Shown here: positions 1 to 9,923 of the stretch, in pieces | Position numbering within the stretch: position 1 is the first letter of the stretch | Layout: the number at the start of each line of letters is the position of its first letter | Assembly: GCF_014653945.1 (NCBI RefSeq) | Contig: NZ_BNAU01000008.1 | Location: 1 to 64,000 of the forward strand | From: Amycolatopsis deserti | Lineage (GTDB): Bacteria; Actinomycetota; Actinomycetes; Mycobacteriales; Pseudonocardiaceae | Direction of reading: 5' to 3' | Length of the DNA: 64,000 bases | Notes under the pieces: generated by a model | Seen by the model: only the letters and a program-made list of their open reading frames with translations | Databases searched by the model: none | What the model was told of the DNA's origin: nothing | Made by a program: the position numbers and the translations under genes

Positions 1-736
1 TCTGCGCACCGCTGCGCATGGCGCCTCCACCTCGGGCGCCGCGGCTCGGCTGCGTCCCGTGTGCACGGCCGGCCCGCGTCCGCGCGCGCCCGCACGCCGC
101 GCGCGCCCGCACGCCGCGCGCGGTCGGCGCGCATGGGTGGGCGGGGCTTGCCCACACGCCGTGCGCATGGCTGGCCCGCGCCCGACGCGCGCGACTGGCT
201 CGCGCCAACGTGCCGTCGGCGCGCGCCTCATGCGCGACCCGCCCGCGTCCCGCCATGGCTGTCCCGCACCCCACACGCATGGCTGGCCCGCGCTCCACGC
301 CCACGGCTCGCCCGCGCCCGCCGTGCGCGGCCCGCCCGCGTCGTGCGGGCCCACGCCCCGCGCATGGCTGTCCCGCACCCCACACGCATGGCTGGCCCGC
401 GCTCCACGCCCACGGCTCGCCCGCGCCCGCCGTGCGCGGTCCGCCCGCGTCCTGCGGGCCCACGCCCCGCGCATGGCTGGCCCGCGCCCCACGCGCGCGG
501 CCCAACGCGCGGCCCGCCCGCGCCCCGCGCACGGCCTCCCGCGTCCGACCCGCATGGTCCGCGCTCCGCGGGCCCGCGCCCCACGCACGGCTCGGCCGCG
601 CCCCACGCACGGCTCGGCCGCGCCCCACGCGCGGCTCGCCCGCGGCCCGCGCGCCGTGCGCACGGTCGGCACCCCCACCTCGCGCGGTGGGTGTCCTCGC
701 CTGCCGCGGCAGCCGAGCGACCGGCCGCGCGGCGCC
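1..736. repeat. GC-rich low-complexity tract, no gene
   Basis: This stretch lies beyond the 3' end of the thiolase gene and is built from variations on words such as CGCATGGCTGGCCCGCG and CCCCACGCACGGCTCG. All frames stay open because stop codons are rare at this base composition. The translations are Pro/Arg/Ala/His-rich and resemble no protein family. I see no convincing ribosome site or conserved domain, so it is treated as non-coding repeat sequence. It may continue left of the window. Confidence 0.7.
255..472. repeat. 109-bp tandem duplication
   Basis: Two head-to-tail copies of a 109-bp unit (255-363 and 364-472) differ at only a few bases, and a third copy starts at 473 but diverges after about 8 bases. 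The period is not a multiple of three, so any reading frame shifts between copies, which argues against coding function and for recent slippage or unequal recombination. Confidence 0.85.
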
Positions 737-2047
<1,311 letters not shown>

Positions 2048-2077
2048 TTAGTTAACACCGTATGCTCTAATCGCCTT

Positions 2078-2091
2078 TAGAACGTGTTCCA
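2078..2091. promoter_or_regulatory. KstR-type operator upstream of cyp125
   Basis: TAGAACGTGTTCCA is a perfect match to tnnAACnnGTTnnA and nearly a perfect palindrome. It lies 30 bp upstream of the CYP125 GTG, just after a possible -10 hexamer TATGCT (2061-2066), a position from which a bound repressor would block initiation. Confidence 0.75.
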
Positions 2092-2121
2092 CGACGATGT
2101 GAGGCACCTCGGGAGGTAGCC

Positions 2122-3348
2122 GTGGCCACGCCCCTGATCCCCGCCGGCTTCGATTTCACCGACCCCGACCTGATCGCGACGCGGCTCCCGCTCGAGGAGT
2201 TCGCGGAGCTGCGCAAGACCGCGCCGGTCTGGTGGAACGCGCAGCCGCACAACCGCGCGGGCTTCCGCGACGACGGGTTCTGGGTCGTGACCCGGCACGA
2301 GGACGTGAAGACCGTGTCGAAGGACAGCCAGCTGTTCTCCTCGCAGGAGAAGCTGGCGATCATCCGCTTCGACGAGAACATGACCGACGAGGGCCTCGAC
2401 GCGAACCGCCTCGTGCTGCTCAACATGGACGCGCCCCAGCACACCAAGCTGCGCCGCATCGTCTCGAAGGGCTTCACCCCCCGGTCGATCGCCCGGCTGG
2501 AGGACACCCTGCGCGACCGCGCCGCGCGCATCGTGCACGAGGCGAAGAAGAAGGGCTCCGGCGACTTCGTCGAGGACGTCGCGTGCGAGCTGCCCCTGCA
2601 GGCCATCGCCGAGCTGATCGGCATCCCGCAGGAGGACCGCCGCAAGATCTTCGACTGGTCCAACCAGATGATCGGCTACGACGACCCGGAGTACGACGTC
2701 GAACCCATCGCCGCCTCCGCCGAGCTGGTCGGCTACGCGTGGAACATGGCCGAGGAGCGCCGCAAGTGCCCGATGGACGACATCGTCACCAAGCTCATCC
2801 AGGCCGATGTGGACGGTGAGTCGCTCACCTCGGAGGAGTTCGGCTTCTTCGTCATCCTGCTGTCCGTGGCCGGCAACGAGACCACCCGCAACGCCATCAC
2901 CCACGGCATGAAGGCCATGCTCGACCACCCCGACCAGTGGGAGCTCTACCGCGAGCAGCGGCCCAAGACCGCGCCGGACGAGATCGTCCGCTGGGCCACC
3001 CCGGTGATCGCCTTCCAGCGCACCGCCACCGCGGACACCGAGCTGGGCGGCCAGCACATCCGCAAGGGCGACCGGGTCGGCATGTTCTACAGCTCGGCCA
3101 ACTTCGACCCCGAGGTGTTCGACGAGCCCGAGCGCTTCGACGTCCTGCGCGACCCGAACCCGCACGTCGGCTTCGGCGGCACCGGCTCGCACTACTGCAT
3201 CGGGGCGAATCTGGCCCGGTTGGAGATCGACCTGATCTTCAACGCCATCGCCGACGAAATGCCTGGTATCCGCGAGGTCGCGCCGCCGGAACGGCTGCGC
3301 TCGGGCTGGCTGAACGGCATCAAGCACTACCGGGTGGCCTACGAATAA
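2122..3348 (+). CDS. cyp125: cytochrome P450 CYP125, steroid C26/C27 monooxygenase
   Basis: This 408-residue P450 has the I-helix motif AGNETTRN (about residue 250), a K-helix EIVR, and the heme loop FGGTGSHYC with the ligand Cys about 359; this loop and the C-terminal RLRSGWLNGIKH match CYP125 closely. CYP125 oxidises the terminal methyl of cholesterol or cholestenone to the C26/C27 acid, the first step of side-chain breakdown. The GTG start at 2122 follows GGGAGGT by 5 bases. It is slightly shorter than mycobacterial CYP125A1 (433 residues), which has an N-terminal extension. It is divergent from fadA5 and sits behind a KstR-type box. Confidence 0.93.
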   Translation: MATPLIPAGFDFTDPDLIATRLPLEEFAELRKTAPVWWNAQPHNRAGFRDDGFWVVTRHEDVKTVSKDSQLFSSQEKLAIIRFDENMTDEGLDANRLVLLNMDAPQHTKLRRIVSKGFTPRSIARLEDTLRDRAARIVHEAKKKGSGDFVEDVACELPLQAIAELIGIPQEDRRKIFDWSNQMIGYDDPEYDVEPIAASAELVGYAWNMAEERRKCPMDDIVTKLIQADVDGESLTSEEFGFFVILLSVAGNETTRNAITHGMKAMLDHPDQWELYREQRPKTAPDEIVRWATPVIAFQRTATADTELGGQHIRKGDRVGMFYSSANFDPEVFDEPERFDVLRDPNPHVGFGGTGSHYCIGANLARLEIDLIFNAIADEMPGIREVAPPERLRSGWLNGIKHYRVAYE

Positions 3349-3397
3349 GGGTTACGCTCACACCTCGCAGGCGATCGTCCTCGCCAGGAGGTGCCCG

Positions 3398-4918
3398 GTG
3401 CCCGTCGTCCCGCCCACCCCGGAAGAACTCGCAGAACTGGCCGCGCGCTACGGCTTCCAGCTGAGCGACGCCGACCGGAAGTCCTTCGCCGGTCTCGTGG
3501 AGGCCAACCTCGCCGCCCACGAGGCCGTCGAGCGGCTCTACGCGCGCTCGGCGCCCAGCGCCCCGCACCGCGACTACGAGTGGCCCCAGGACAACCCGCT
3601 CGGCGCGTGGTACGTGCGCACCCGCATCCCGCCGTCCGGTGACGGTCCGCTGAGCGGCCGCGAGGTGGTGATCAAGGACAACATCGCGGTCGCCGGCGTG
3701 CCGATGATGAACGGATCCCGCGCGGTGGAGGGGTTCGTGCCGCGCCGGGACGCGACCGTGGTGAGCCGGGTGCTCGCGGCGGGCGGCACGGTCGTCGGCA
3801 AGGCGGTGTGCGAGGACCTGTGCTACTCCGGGTCCAGCTTCACGTCGGCCGGCGGCCCGGTGCGCAACCCGTGGGACCCCACCCGGCACGCGGGCGGCTC
3901 GTCGTCGGGCAACGCGGCCCTGCTCGCCGCCGGTGAGGCCGACCTCGCGATCGGCGGCGACCAGGGCGGCTCGGTGCGGATCCCGGCGGCGTTCTGCGGG
4001 GTGGTCGGGCACAAGCCCACGCACGGGCTCGTGCCCTACACCGGCGCGTTCCCCATCGAGACCACCATCGACCACCTCGGCCCGATGACCCGCACCGTGC
4101 GGGACGCGGCGCTGCTGCTGAGCGTCCTCGCCGGCGACGACGGGTTCGACCCGCGCCAGCACCGCACGCCCGAGCCGCCGGACTACCTGGCCGCGGTGGA
4201 GCAGGACATCCGCGGCGTGCGCGTCGGGGTGCTCACCGAGGGCTTCGGGCTGCCGGTGTCCGAGCCCGGCGTCGACGACGCCGTGCGCGCCGCGGCCGAC
4301 CGGCTCGCGGCGGCGGGTGCCGTGGTGTCTGAGGTGAGCGTGCCGTGGCACCGCGAGGGGCTCGACGTGTGGACCGTGATCGGCACGGACGGCACCGCGC
4401 GGCAGATGATCGACGGCAACGGCTACGGCATGAACGTGCCCGGCCGGTACGACCCCGAGCTGATGGTGCACTTCGCTCAGGGCCGGCGCGTGCACGCCGA
4501 CGACATGTCGGACACGCTCAAGACCATGATCCTCACCGGCGCCTACGCGGCACAGCGGTACGACATGCGGCACTACGCCATGGCGCGTGAACTGGCGTGG
4601 GAGCTGCGGGCCGGCTACGACGCCGCGCTGACCCAGGTGGACGTGCTGGTGCTGCCCACGGTCCCGTACGTGGCGAAGCCGCTGCCCGGGCCGGACGCCA
4701 CCCGCGAGGAGCGGATGGTCAACGCACTGGGGATGGTGGGCAACACGGCGCCCTTCGACGCGAGCGGCCACCCGGCGATCTCGGTGCCCGCGGCCCCTGT
4801 GGACGGCCTGCCGACCGGGCTGATGATCGCCGGGCGCCGCTTCGACGACGCGACGGTCCTCCGCGTGGCCGCGGCCTACGAGCGCGAGGTGGGCGGCTTC
4901 CCGTCCGCCGCCCGGTAG
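3398..4918 (+). CDS. amidase signature family enzyme
   Basis: The 506-residue protein carries the full amidase signature: Lys about 92 (VVIKDN), the cis-Ser region GGSSSGN (about 169) and the nucleophile Ser about 192 (GGDQGGSVRIP). Such enzymes hydrolyse amides to acid and ammonia; length and a short helical N-terminus resemble acetamidase and nitrile-pathway amidases. The GTG at 3398 follows AGGAGGT. It starts 49 bp after cyp125 on the same strand and may share its transcript, but no steroid role is known for this family and no nitrile hydratase lies nearby. The substrate is unknown. Confidence 0.85.
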   Translation: MPVVPPTPEELAELAARYGFQLSDADRKSFAGLVEANLAAHEAVERLYARSAPSAPHRDYEWPQDNPLGAWYVRTRIPPSGDGPLSGREVVIKDNIAVAGVPMMNGSRAVEGFVPRRDATVVSRVLAAGGTVVGKAVCEDLCYSGSSFTSAGGPVRNPWDPTRHAGGSSSGNAALLAAGEADLAIGGDQGGSVRIPAAFCGVVGHKPTHGLVPYTGAFPIETTIDHLGPMTRTVRDAALLLSVLAGDDGFDPRQHRTPEPPDYLAAVEQDIRGVRVGVLTEGFGLPVSEPGVDDAVRAAADRLAAAGAVVSEVSVPWHREGLDVWTVIGTDGTARQMIDGNGYGMNVPGRYDPELMVHFAQGRRVHADDMSDTLKTMILTGAYAAQRYDMRHYAMARELAWELRAGYDAALTQVDVLVLPTVPYVAKPLPGPDATREERMVNALGMVGNTAPFDASGHPAISVPAAPVDGLPTGLMIAGRRFDDATVLRVAAAYEREVGGFPSAAR

Positions 4919-5448
4919 GTCAGCAGCGCGGCGGCCCCCTTCCGCTGGACCGCGTGGAGCCGCAGATCCGCGGGCGCGGTGAAGAGGCGCCGTCCGGCGC
5001 CGAGCGTCGTCGGGAACACCAGGAGCCGGTACTCGTCGACGAGGTTCTCGGCGGCGAGGGTGTGCACGACGCCGATGCTGCCGGTGACGATGAGGTCCCG
5101 GTCCGTCCCGCGCACCGCCGAGATCAGGTCCCCGCCGAGCACGGACGAGTTCTGCCACGCGTCCGCGCTGGTCAGCGACCGTGACACGACGAGCTTCGGG
5201 ATGGCGTTCATCTTCGCCGAAAACTCGTCGGTCCGGCCCGGCCAGAGTTTCGCGAACAGCTCCCACGTGACGCGGCCCAGCAGCAGTGCGCCGGTGTCGA
5301 GCAGCGTGCCGAGCCCGAACTTGTCGCCGGCCACCGCCTCCGGACCGTGCCGGAACGCCCAGCCGCCACCCGGTGTGCCGCCGGATCCGTCCGGGTCCTC
5401 GACGACGCCGTCCAGCGTGACGAACTCGATGACGATCAACGTGCCCAT
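4876..5448 (-). CDS. dihydrofolate reductase-like (RibD C-terminal) family protein
   Basis: The 190-residue protein begins MGTLIVIEFVTLDGVVEDP and contains LLLGRVTWELFAKLWP and LIVTGSIGVVHTLAAENLVDE, the pattern of stand-alone RibD C-terminal/DHFR-like reductases. They share the DHFR fold and bind NADPH, but physiological substrates are mostly unknown. ATG at 5448 has GAGGAG 7 bases upstream. Its 3' end overlaps the amidase gene by 43 bp tail to tail. It is divergent from an ECF sigma gene 81 bp away, an arrangement that suggests joint regulation. Confidence 0.82.
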   Translation of the reverse strand: MGTLIVIEFVTLDGVVEDPDGSGGTPGGGWAFRHGPEAVAGDKFGLGTLLDTGALLLGRVTWELFAKLWPGRTDEFSAKMNAIPKLVVSRSLTSADAWQNSSVLGGDLISAVRGTDRDLIVTGSIGVVHTLAAENLVDEYRLLVFPTTLGAGRRLFTAPADLRLHAVQRKGAAALLTYRAADGKPPTSRS

Positions 5449-5529
5449 GTGGACTCCTCGGTTGTCCTCCGCCGGCCCGGTGCGGCCCGGCGGAGGTACA
5501 TACCGGCGGGAGCCGCCATACTCATCGCG

Positions 5530-6474
5530 ATGGCCAGGGTGGATTTCGCAGCGCTGACCGAACCGCACCGGGCGGAGCTGCTGGCGTACTGCTACCGGAT
5601 GCTCGGGTCGGTCCACGAGGCCGAGGACCTGGTGCAGGAGACCATGTTGCGGGCGTGGCAGGCCCGCGAGCGCTACGACGAGCGGCGGGCGTCGATCCGC
5701 ACCTGGCTGTACCGCATCGCGACCAACGCGTGCCTGACCGCGTTGGCGGGCAAGGCGCGCCGACCGTTGCCGTCCGGGCTGGGCGCGCCCAGCACCGACC
5801 CCGGGGCGGCGCTGCGGCCGGCCTTCGACGTGCCCTGGTTGCAGCCCTTCCCCGACGCCCGGCTCGGCGATCCGGCGGACCAGGCCGTGCGGCGGGACAG
5901 CATGCGGCTGGCGCTGGTCGCGGCCATGCAGGCGCTGCCGCCGCGGCAGCGGGCCGTCTGGGTGCTGCGCGAGGTCCTGGCCTTCAGCGCCGCGGAGGTG
6001 GCCGGACTGCTGAACACCTCGGTCGCTTCCGTGAACAGCGCCCTGCAGCGGGCGCGGGCGGGGCTGCCCGTCACCGCCGCCGAAGACGTCGCCCCGTCCG
6101 GCGACCCGGCCGCGCGCCGGACCGTGGAGGCCTACGTCCGGGCGTTCGAGGCGGCCGACGTGGACTCGCTCGTCGAGCTGCTCACCCACGACGCCGTGCT
6201 GGAAATGCCGCCGGTCCCGCTGTGGTACCGCGGTCGAGACGACTACGCCGCGTTCATCCGGCGCGTGTTCGCGATGCGCGGCGCGGGCTGGCGCATGGTC
6301 TCCACCGCGGCGAACGGCCAGCCGGCCGCGGCCGCCTACGCGCCGGACCCGGCGGACGGGCACCGGCTGCACACCCTGCAGGTGTTCACGGTGACCGGTG
6401 GCAAGATCGCCCGCACCGTCGTGTTCCAGGACCCGGCGGTGTTCGCCGCCTTCGAGCTGCCCACCGCCGTCTAG
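5530..6474 (+). CDS. ECF sigma factor with C-terminal SnoaL-like domain (SigG/TIGR02960 type)
   Basis: This 314-residue protein has sigma region 2 (about 10-80, AYCYRMLGSVHEAEDLVQET) and region 4 (about 125-175, LPPRQRAVWVLREVLAFSAAEVAGLLN), followed by a SnoaL/NTF2-like domain (about 195-310). Such ECF groups carry the extra domain in place of a separate anti-sigma factor; it is thought to control activity. ATG at 5530 starts directly on the conserved N-terminus, although the frame stays open upstream. The divergent RibD-like gene is a plausible target. The signal sensed is unknown. Confidence 0.85.
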   Translation: MARVDFAALTEPHRAELLAYCYRMLGSVHEAEDLVQETMLRAWQARERYDERRASIRTWLYRIATNACLTALAGKARRPLPSGLGAPSTDPGAALRPAFDVPWLQPFPDARLGDPADQAVRRDSMRLALVAAMQALPPRQRAVWVLREVLAFSAAEVAGLLNTSVASVNSALQRARAGLPVTAAEDVAPSGDPAARRTVEAYVRAFEAADVDSLVELLTHDAVLEMPPVPLWYRGRDDYAAFIRRVFAMRGAGWRMVSTAANGQPAAAAYAPDPADGHRLHTLQVFTVTGGKIARTVVFQDPAVFAAFELPTAV

Positions 6475-6654
6475 GTGTACTTGGCCAGGACATCGGTGGC
6501 CGTAGGGCGGGGTTGACGTGGGGAGAGCCTCCGGTTGGGTGTGGCGACGACCAGCCCTCGTCCACGACACACCGGGCCAGTCGCGGCGGCCCGGCGCGAT
6601 CCACACCGATCCCGGAGGTCCTCAGCCCATCACCAACATCCCCGGACAGCGCAC

Positions 6655-7812
6655 CTAGGGCTTCTCCGCGCCGACCACCCACATCGCGAAGTACTGGGAC
6701 CCTCCGCCGTACGCGTGGCCCAGCGCGCGCCGCGCGCCGTCGACCTGGTAGTCGCCCGCCCGGCCCATCACCTGCTTCGCCGCCTCGGAGAACCGCAGCA
6801 TCCCCGACGCCCCGATCGGGTTCGACGACAGCACCCCGCCGGACGGGTTGACCGGCAGCCGCCCGCCCAGCGCGGTCTCCCCGGCCTCGGTCAGCTTCCA
6901 CCCCTCGCCCTCGGGCATGAACCCCAGGTTCTCCAGCCACATCGGCTCGAACCAGGAGAACGGCACGTAGATCTCCGCCGCGTCGATTTCGGACAGTGGA
7001 TCGGTGATGCCCGCCTCGCGCCACAGGGCCGCCGCGGCCTCCCGGCCGGCCTGCGGGTTCACCTGGTCGCGGCCGGCGAACGTGGTCGGCTCGGTGCGCA
7101 TCGCGGTCGCGTGCACCCACGCCGCGCCCGCCACCGCGTCGCCGGCGGCCTCGTCGCCGATCACCATCGCGCACGCGCCGTCCGAGGACGGGCAGGTCTC
7201 GTCGTAGCGGATCGGGTCCCACAACACTTGGGAGGACCGCACCTTCTCCACGGTGATGTCCGGCTGGCGCAGGTGCGCGTACGGGTTCAGCGCGCCGTTC
7301 TGCCGGTCCTTCGCCGCGACGATCGCGCCGACGTGCTCGGGCGCGCCCGACCGCCGGATGTAGGACCGCACGTGCGGCGCGAAGTACCCGCCCGCGCCCG
7401 CACCGACGGGCATCGTGAACGGCGGCGCGATCGACAGCGCCCACATCGCGTTCGACTCGGACTGCTTCTCGAACGCCACCGTCAGCACCCGCCGGTGGAT
7501 GCCGGACTGCACCAGGCTCGTCGCGACCAGCGCCGTCGACCCGCCCACCGAGCCCGCGGTGTGCACCCGCAGCAACGGCTTCCCGGTCGCGCCGAGCGCG
7601 TCGGCCAGGAACAGCTCGGGCATCATCACGCCCTCGAACAGATCCGGCGCCTTGCCGATGACGACCGCGTCGATGTCCGGCCAGTCCACCCCCGCGTCGG
7701 CCATCGCCCGGTCGATCGCCTCCCGCAGCAGGCCGGGCATGGACACGTCGGTCCGCTTGGCCCGGTGGTGGGTCTGCCCGGTGCCGAGCACCGCGGCGAG
7801 CTGCTTCGCCAT
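6655..7812 (-). CDS. ltp3: Ltp3-like thiolase-fold aldolase (lipid-transfer protein type)
   Basis: The 385-residue protein has the SCP-x thiolase fold but not its chemistry: the nucleophile Cys region reads HTAGSVGGS, and the usual GHP motif is NPIGASG within VNPSGGVLSSNPIGASG. Loss of the thiolase residues fits the retro-aldolase role of Ltp proteins in sterol side-chain cleavage. The sequence closely resembles Rv3523 as I recall it. ATG at 7812 is 2 bp after the ltp4 stop; a GTG at 7818 with a 4-bp overlap is an alternative. It is last in the DUF35-ltp4-ltp3 operon. Genetics in Rhodococcus link Ltp3 and Ltp4 to C24-branched sterols. Confidence 0.82.
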   Translation of the reverse strand: MAKQLAAVLGTGQTHHRAKRTDVSMPGLLREAIDRAMADAGVDWPDIDAVVIGKAPDLFEGVMMPELFLADALGATGKPLLRVHTAGSVGGSTALVATSLVQSGIHRRVLTVAFEKQSESNAMWALSIAPPFTMPVGAGAGGYFAPHVRSYIRRSGAPEHVGAIVAAKDRQNGALNPYAHLRQPDITVEKVRSSQVLWDPIRYDETCPSSDGACAMVIGDEAAGDAVAGAAWVHATAMRTEPTTFAGRDQVNPQAGREAAAALWREAGITDPLSEIDAAEIYVPFSWFEPMWLENLGFMPEGEGWKLTEAGETALGGRLPVNPSGGVLSSNPIGASGMLRFSEAAKQVMGRAGDYQVDGARRALGHAYGGGSQYFAMWVVGAEKP

Positions 7813-7814
7813 GT

Positions 7815-8864
7815 TCACGCCTCCAGGACCGCGACGAGGTTCTGCTGCAGGGCCGGGCCGCTGGTCGCGTGCGCGAGCACCTTCGAGGCCTGGCCGGTGA
7901 GGATGCGGGTGGCGGCCTCGCCGATGCGCGCCAGCCCGGCCGCGAACATCGGGTTGCCGGTGAGCACCCCGCCCGAGGGGTTGACGCGGACGTCGTCGCC
8001 GAGCCCGAGCGCGGTCCGCAGGATCAGCTCCTGGTGCGTGAACGGCGCGTGCAGCTCGGCGACCTCCACGTCCCCGGTGCCGACCGCGCGCCCGGCCGCC
8101 TCGGTCGACGGCGAGCGCGTCAGGTCGCGGGCGCCGAGCACGGGCGTGTCCACGCGGTGCTCGATGCCGGTGATGACCGCGGGCCGCTCGGCGAACTCGT
8201 GCGCCCGCTCGGCCGCGGCCAGCACGATCACCGCGGCGCCGTCGGTCACCGGCGCGATGTCGTGCGCCCGCAACGGATCCGCCACGTACGGCGCGTCCAG
8301 CAGGTCGGCGACCTCGCTGGTGCCGGAGAACTGGGCGCGCGGGTTGCGGGTGGCGTCGGCGCGGCTGCGGGCGGCGACCTCGGCCAGGTCCTTCTCGCTC
8401 CACAGCCCGGCGTCCAGCCCGAGCCGGGCCTGCAGGCCGGCGATGCTCACCGAGTCCGGCCACAGCGGTGCGACCGTGTACGGGTCGAGCTGCAGCGCCA
8501 GCACCCGGCGCAGCTGACCGGCCGAGGACTTGCCGAAGCCGTACACCAGGGCGGTGTCGACCTCGCCGGTGCGGATCTTCAGCCACGCCTCGTACAGCGC
8601 CCAGGCGGCGTCCATCTCGACGTGCGACTCGTGGATCGGCGGGAACGCGCCGATCGCGTCGATCGCGGAGATGAACGAAAACGCCCGGCCGGCCAGGTAG
8701 TCCGACGAGCCGGAGCACCAGAATCCGATGTCCTCCTTGGACAGTCCGGTCCGCTGGTAGACCTCGGCGAAGATGGGCACGAGCATTTCCACGCCGTTCG
8801 TGGTGCCCGGTGTGGAGCGCACGTTCGGGGCCTGGGCGAACCCGACCACCGCGACGTCTCGCAT
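7815..8864 (-). CDS. ltp4: Ltp4-like thiolase-fold aldolase
   Basis: This 349-residue SCP-x/thiolase-fold protein starts MRDVAVVGFAQAP and resembles Rv3522 (Ltp4). As in the neighbouring Ltp3, the thiolase Cys is absent (ESHVEMDAAWALYEAW) and the GHP motif reads NPMFAAG, so an aldolase rather than a thiolase is expected. Ltp proteins act on CoA thioesters of the shortened side chain, splitting off propionyl-CoA or a branched fragment together with a DUF35 partner. ATG at 8864 has GAGGGGA 6 bases upstream. It lies 12 bp downstream of the DUF35 gene and upstream of ltp3. Confidence 0.82.
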   Translation of the reverse strand: MRDVAVVGFAQAPNVRSTPGTTNGVEMLVPIFAEVYQRTGLSKEDIGFWCSGSSDYLAGRAFSFISAIDAIGAFPPIHESHVEMDAAWALYEAWLKIRTGEVDTALVYGFGKSSAGQLRRVLALQLDPYTVAPLWPDSVSIAGLQARLGLDAGLWSEKDLAEVAARSRADATRNPRAQFSGTSEVADLLDAPYVADPLRAHDIAPVTDGAAVIVLAAAERAHEFAERPAVITGIEHRVDTPVLGARDLTRSPSTEAAGRAVGTGDVEVAELHAPFTHQELILRTALGLGDDVRVNPSGGVLTGNPMFAAGLARIGEAATRILTGQASKVLAHATSGPALQQNLVAVLEA

Positions 8865-8876
8865 GGCAGTTCCCCT

Positions 8877-9833
8877 CTACAGGTGGTGGGCGAAGGACTC
8901 GTACGGCGCGTCCGGCTCGCCGGTCGGCTCGAAGTGGCTGATGTTCTCCAGGCTCGTCCACCACTCGTCCCGCGGTTTCCACGCCGCGCGCACCCGCATG
9001 CCCATCCGGACCTCGGACGCGTCGCAGCCGAGGACGAGGTGCAGGAACGCGATGTCGGCGCCGTCCAGCAGGATGTAGGCGGCGACGTAGGGCGGTTTGA
9101 TGCGCTGGCCGAGGAACGGCACGTTGACGATGCAGAACGTGGTGACGATCCCGGTGTCCGGCAGCTCCACTTCGTCCACAGTGGGCACACCGTCGGTGGG
9201 GCAGGCGCCGCGCGGCGGGATGTAGACCTTCTCGCACGCGGGGCAGCGCTGCCCGATCAGCTTGCCCTCGGCCAGGCCGCGCAGGTAGCGGCTCTCCTCC
9301 GGGGAGGCCGAATGCTGGTAGTGCAGCTGGATCGGCGTGACCATCACGCCGTCCTGTTCGGACTTCGGCGGTGGCGCGGGGGAGGGGCCGTCGCCGGCGC
9401 CGAGGGGCAGGAAGTAGGCGATGTCGCGGATATGGCCGACGGGTTCGTCGGCCCAGCGCACGCGCACCCGCATCCCCGTGCGCATGTCGGCGGGGCTTGC
9501 CACGTGCACGGCGTGCAGCATCGCGGTGTCGGCGCCGTCCAGCCGGATCAGCGCCCACGCGAACGGCGTGGTCAACGGCTGGCCGTCCAGCGGTTCGGGG
9601 ATCCACGACCAGGTCAGCACCGTGCCCTCGTCGGACACGGCCACGAACTCGGTGAGCGCCGCGGCGGTGAGCGGGTCGTACTCCACCGGCGGCACGTGCA
9701 CGCGGCCGTCCGAGCCGCGCACGCCCTCGATGCGGCGCTCGCGCAGACCGGCGGCGAACCGGCCGAGCACGGGCCCGAGGGAGCGGGTGTAGTCGAAGGC
9801 GAGATCCAGCGGCGCGGACAGCGGTGTACTCAC
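8877..9833 (-). CDS. two-domain DUF35 OB-fold protein, Ltp partner (Rv3521-like)
   Basis: The 318-residue protein contains two OB-fold DUF35-like halves; only the second (from about residue 175) has the zinc-ribbon pattern CPACEKVY...GACPTDG, where the usual fourth Cys is replaced by Asp. DUF35 proteins form obligate complexes with Ltp aldolases and help bind the CoA ester. Its position at the head of the operon with ltp4 and ltp3 supports that role. The GTG at 9833 is chosen because the protein family begins here; the frame stays open for several kilobases upstream but that is an artefact of composition. A KstR-like box ends 10 bp upstream, so the mRNA may be leaderless. Confidence 0.82.
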   Translation of the reverse strand: MSTPLSAPLDLAFDYTRSLGPVLGRFAAGLRERRIEGVRGSDGRVHVPPVEYDPLTAAALTEFVAVSDEGTVLTWSWIPEPLDGQPLTTPFAWALIRLDGADTAMLHAVHVASPADMRTGMRVRVRWADEPVGHIRDIAYFLPLGAGDGPSPAPPPKSEQDGVMVTPIQLHYQHSASPEESRYLRGLAEGKLIGQRCPACEKVYIPPRGACPTDGVPTVDEVELPDTGIVTTFCIVNVPFLGQRIKPPYVAAYILLDGADIAFLHLVLGCDASEVRMGMRVRAAWKPRDEWWTSLENISHFEPTGEPDAPYESFAHHL

Positions 9834-9842
9834 GAATCGAAG

Positions 9843-9856
9843 TGAAACACGTTCTC
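9843..9856. promoter_or_regulatory. KstR-like operator upstream of the DUF35-ltp4-ltp3 operon
   Basis: TGAAACACGTTCTC matches tnnAACnnGTTnnA except at the last base. It ends 10 bp before the DUF35 GTG, close enough to overlap the -10 region of a leaderless promoter. Confidence 0.55.
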
Positions 9857-9898
9857 GATCTGTCGGCAAGACGCTCCACCGGGAGCTTGCGCGGTAAG

Positions 9899-9912
9899 TG
9901 GAACAAGTTCTA
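9899..9912. promoter_or_regulatory. KstR-type operator upstream of acyl-CoA synthetase gene
   Basis: TGGAACAAGTTCTA is a perfect match to tnnAACnnGTTnnA. It runs into TAGATT (9911-9916), a good -10 hexamer exactly 7 bases from the ATG at 9924, so transcription probably starts at the start codon. Confidence 0.72.
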
Positions 9913-9923
9913 GATTCGGGTGC

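Noticed and set aside
6475-6654. Possible pseudogene or insertion-sequence scar between the ECF sigma gene and ltp3
   Set aside because: The 180 bp read open in several frames, but I see no transposase motif, inverted ends or target duplication.
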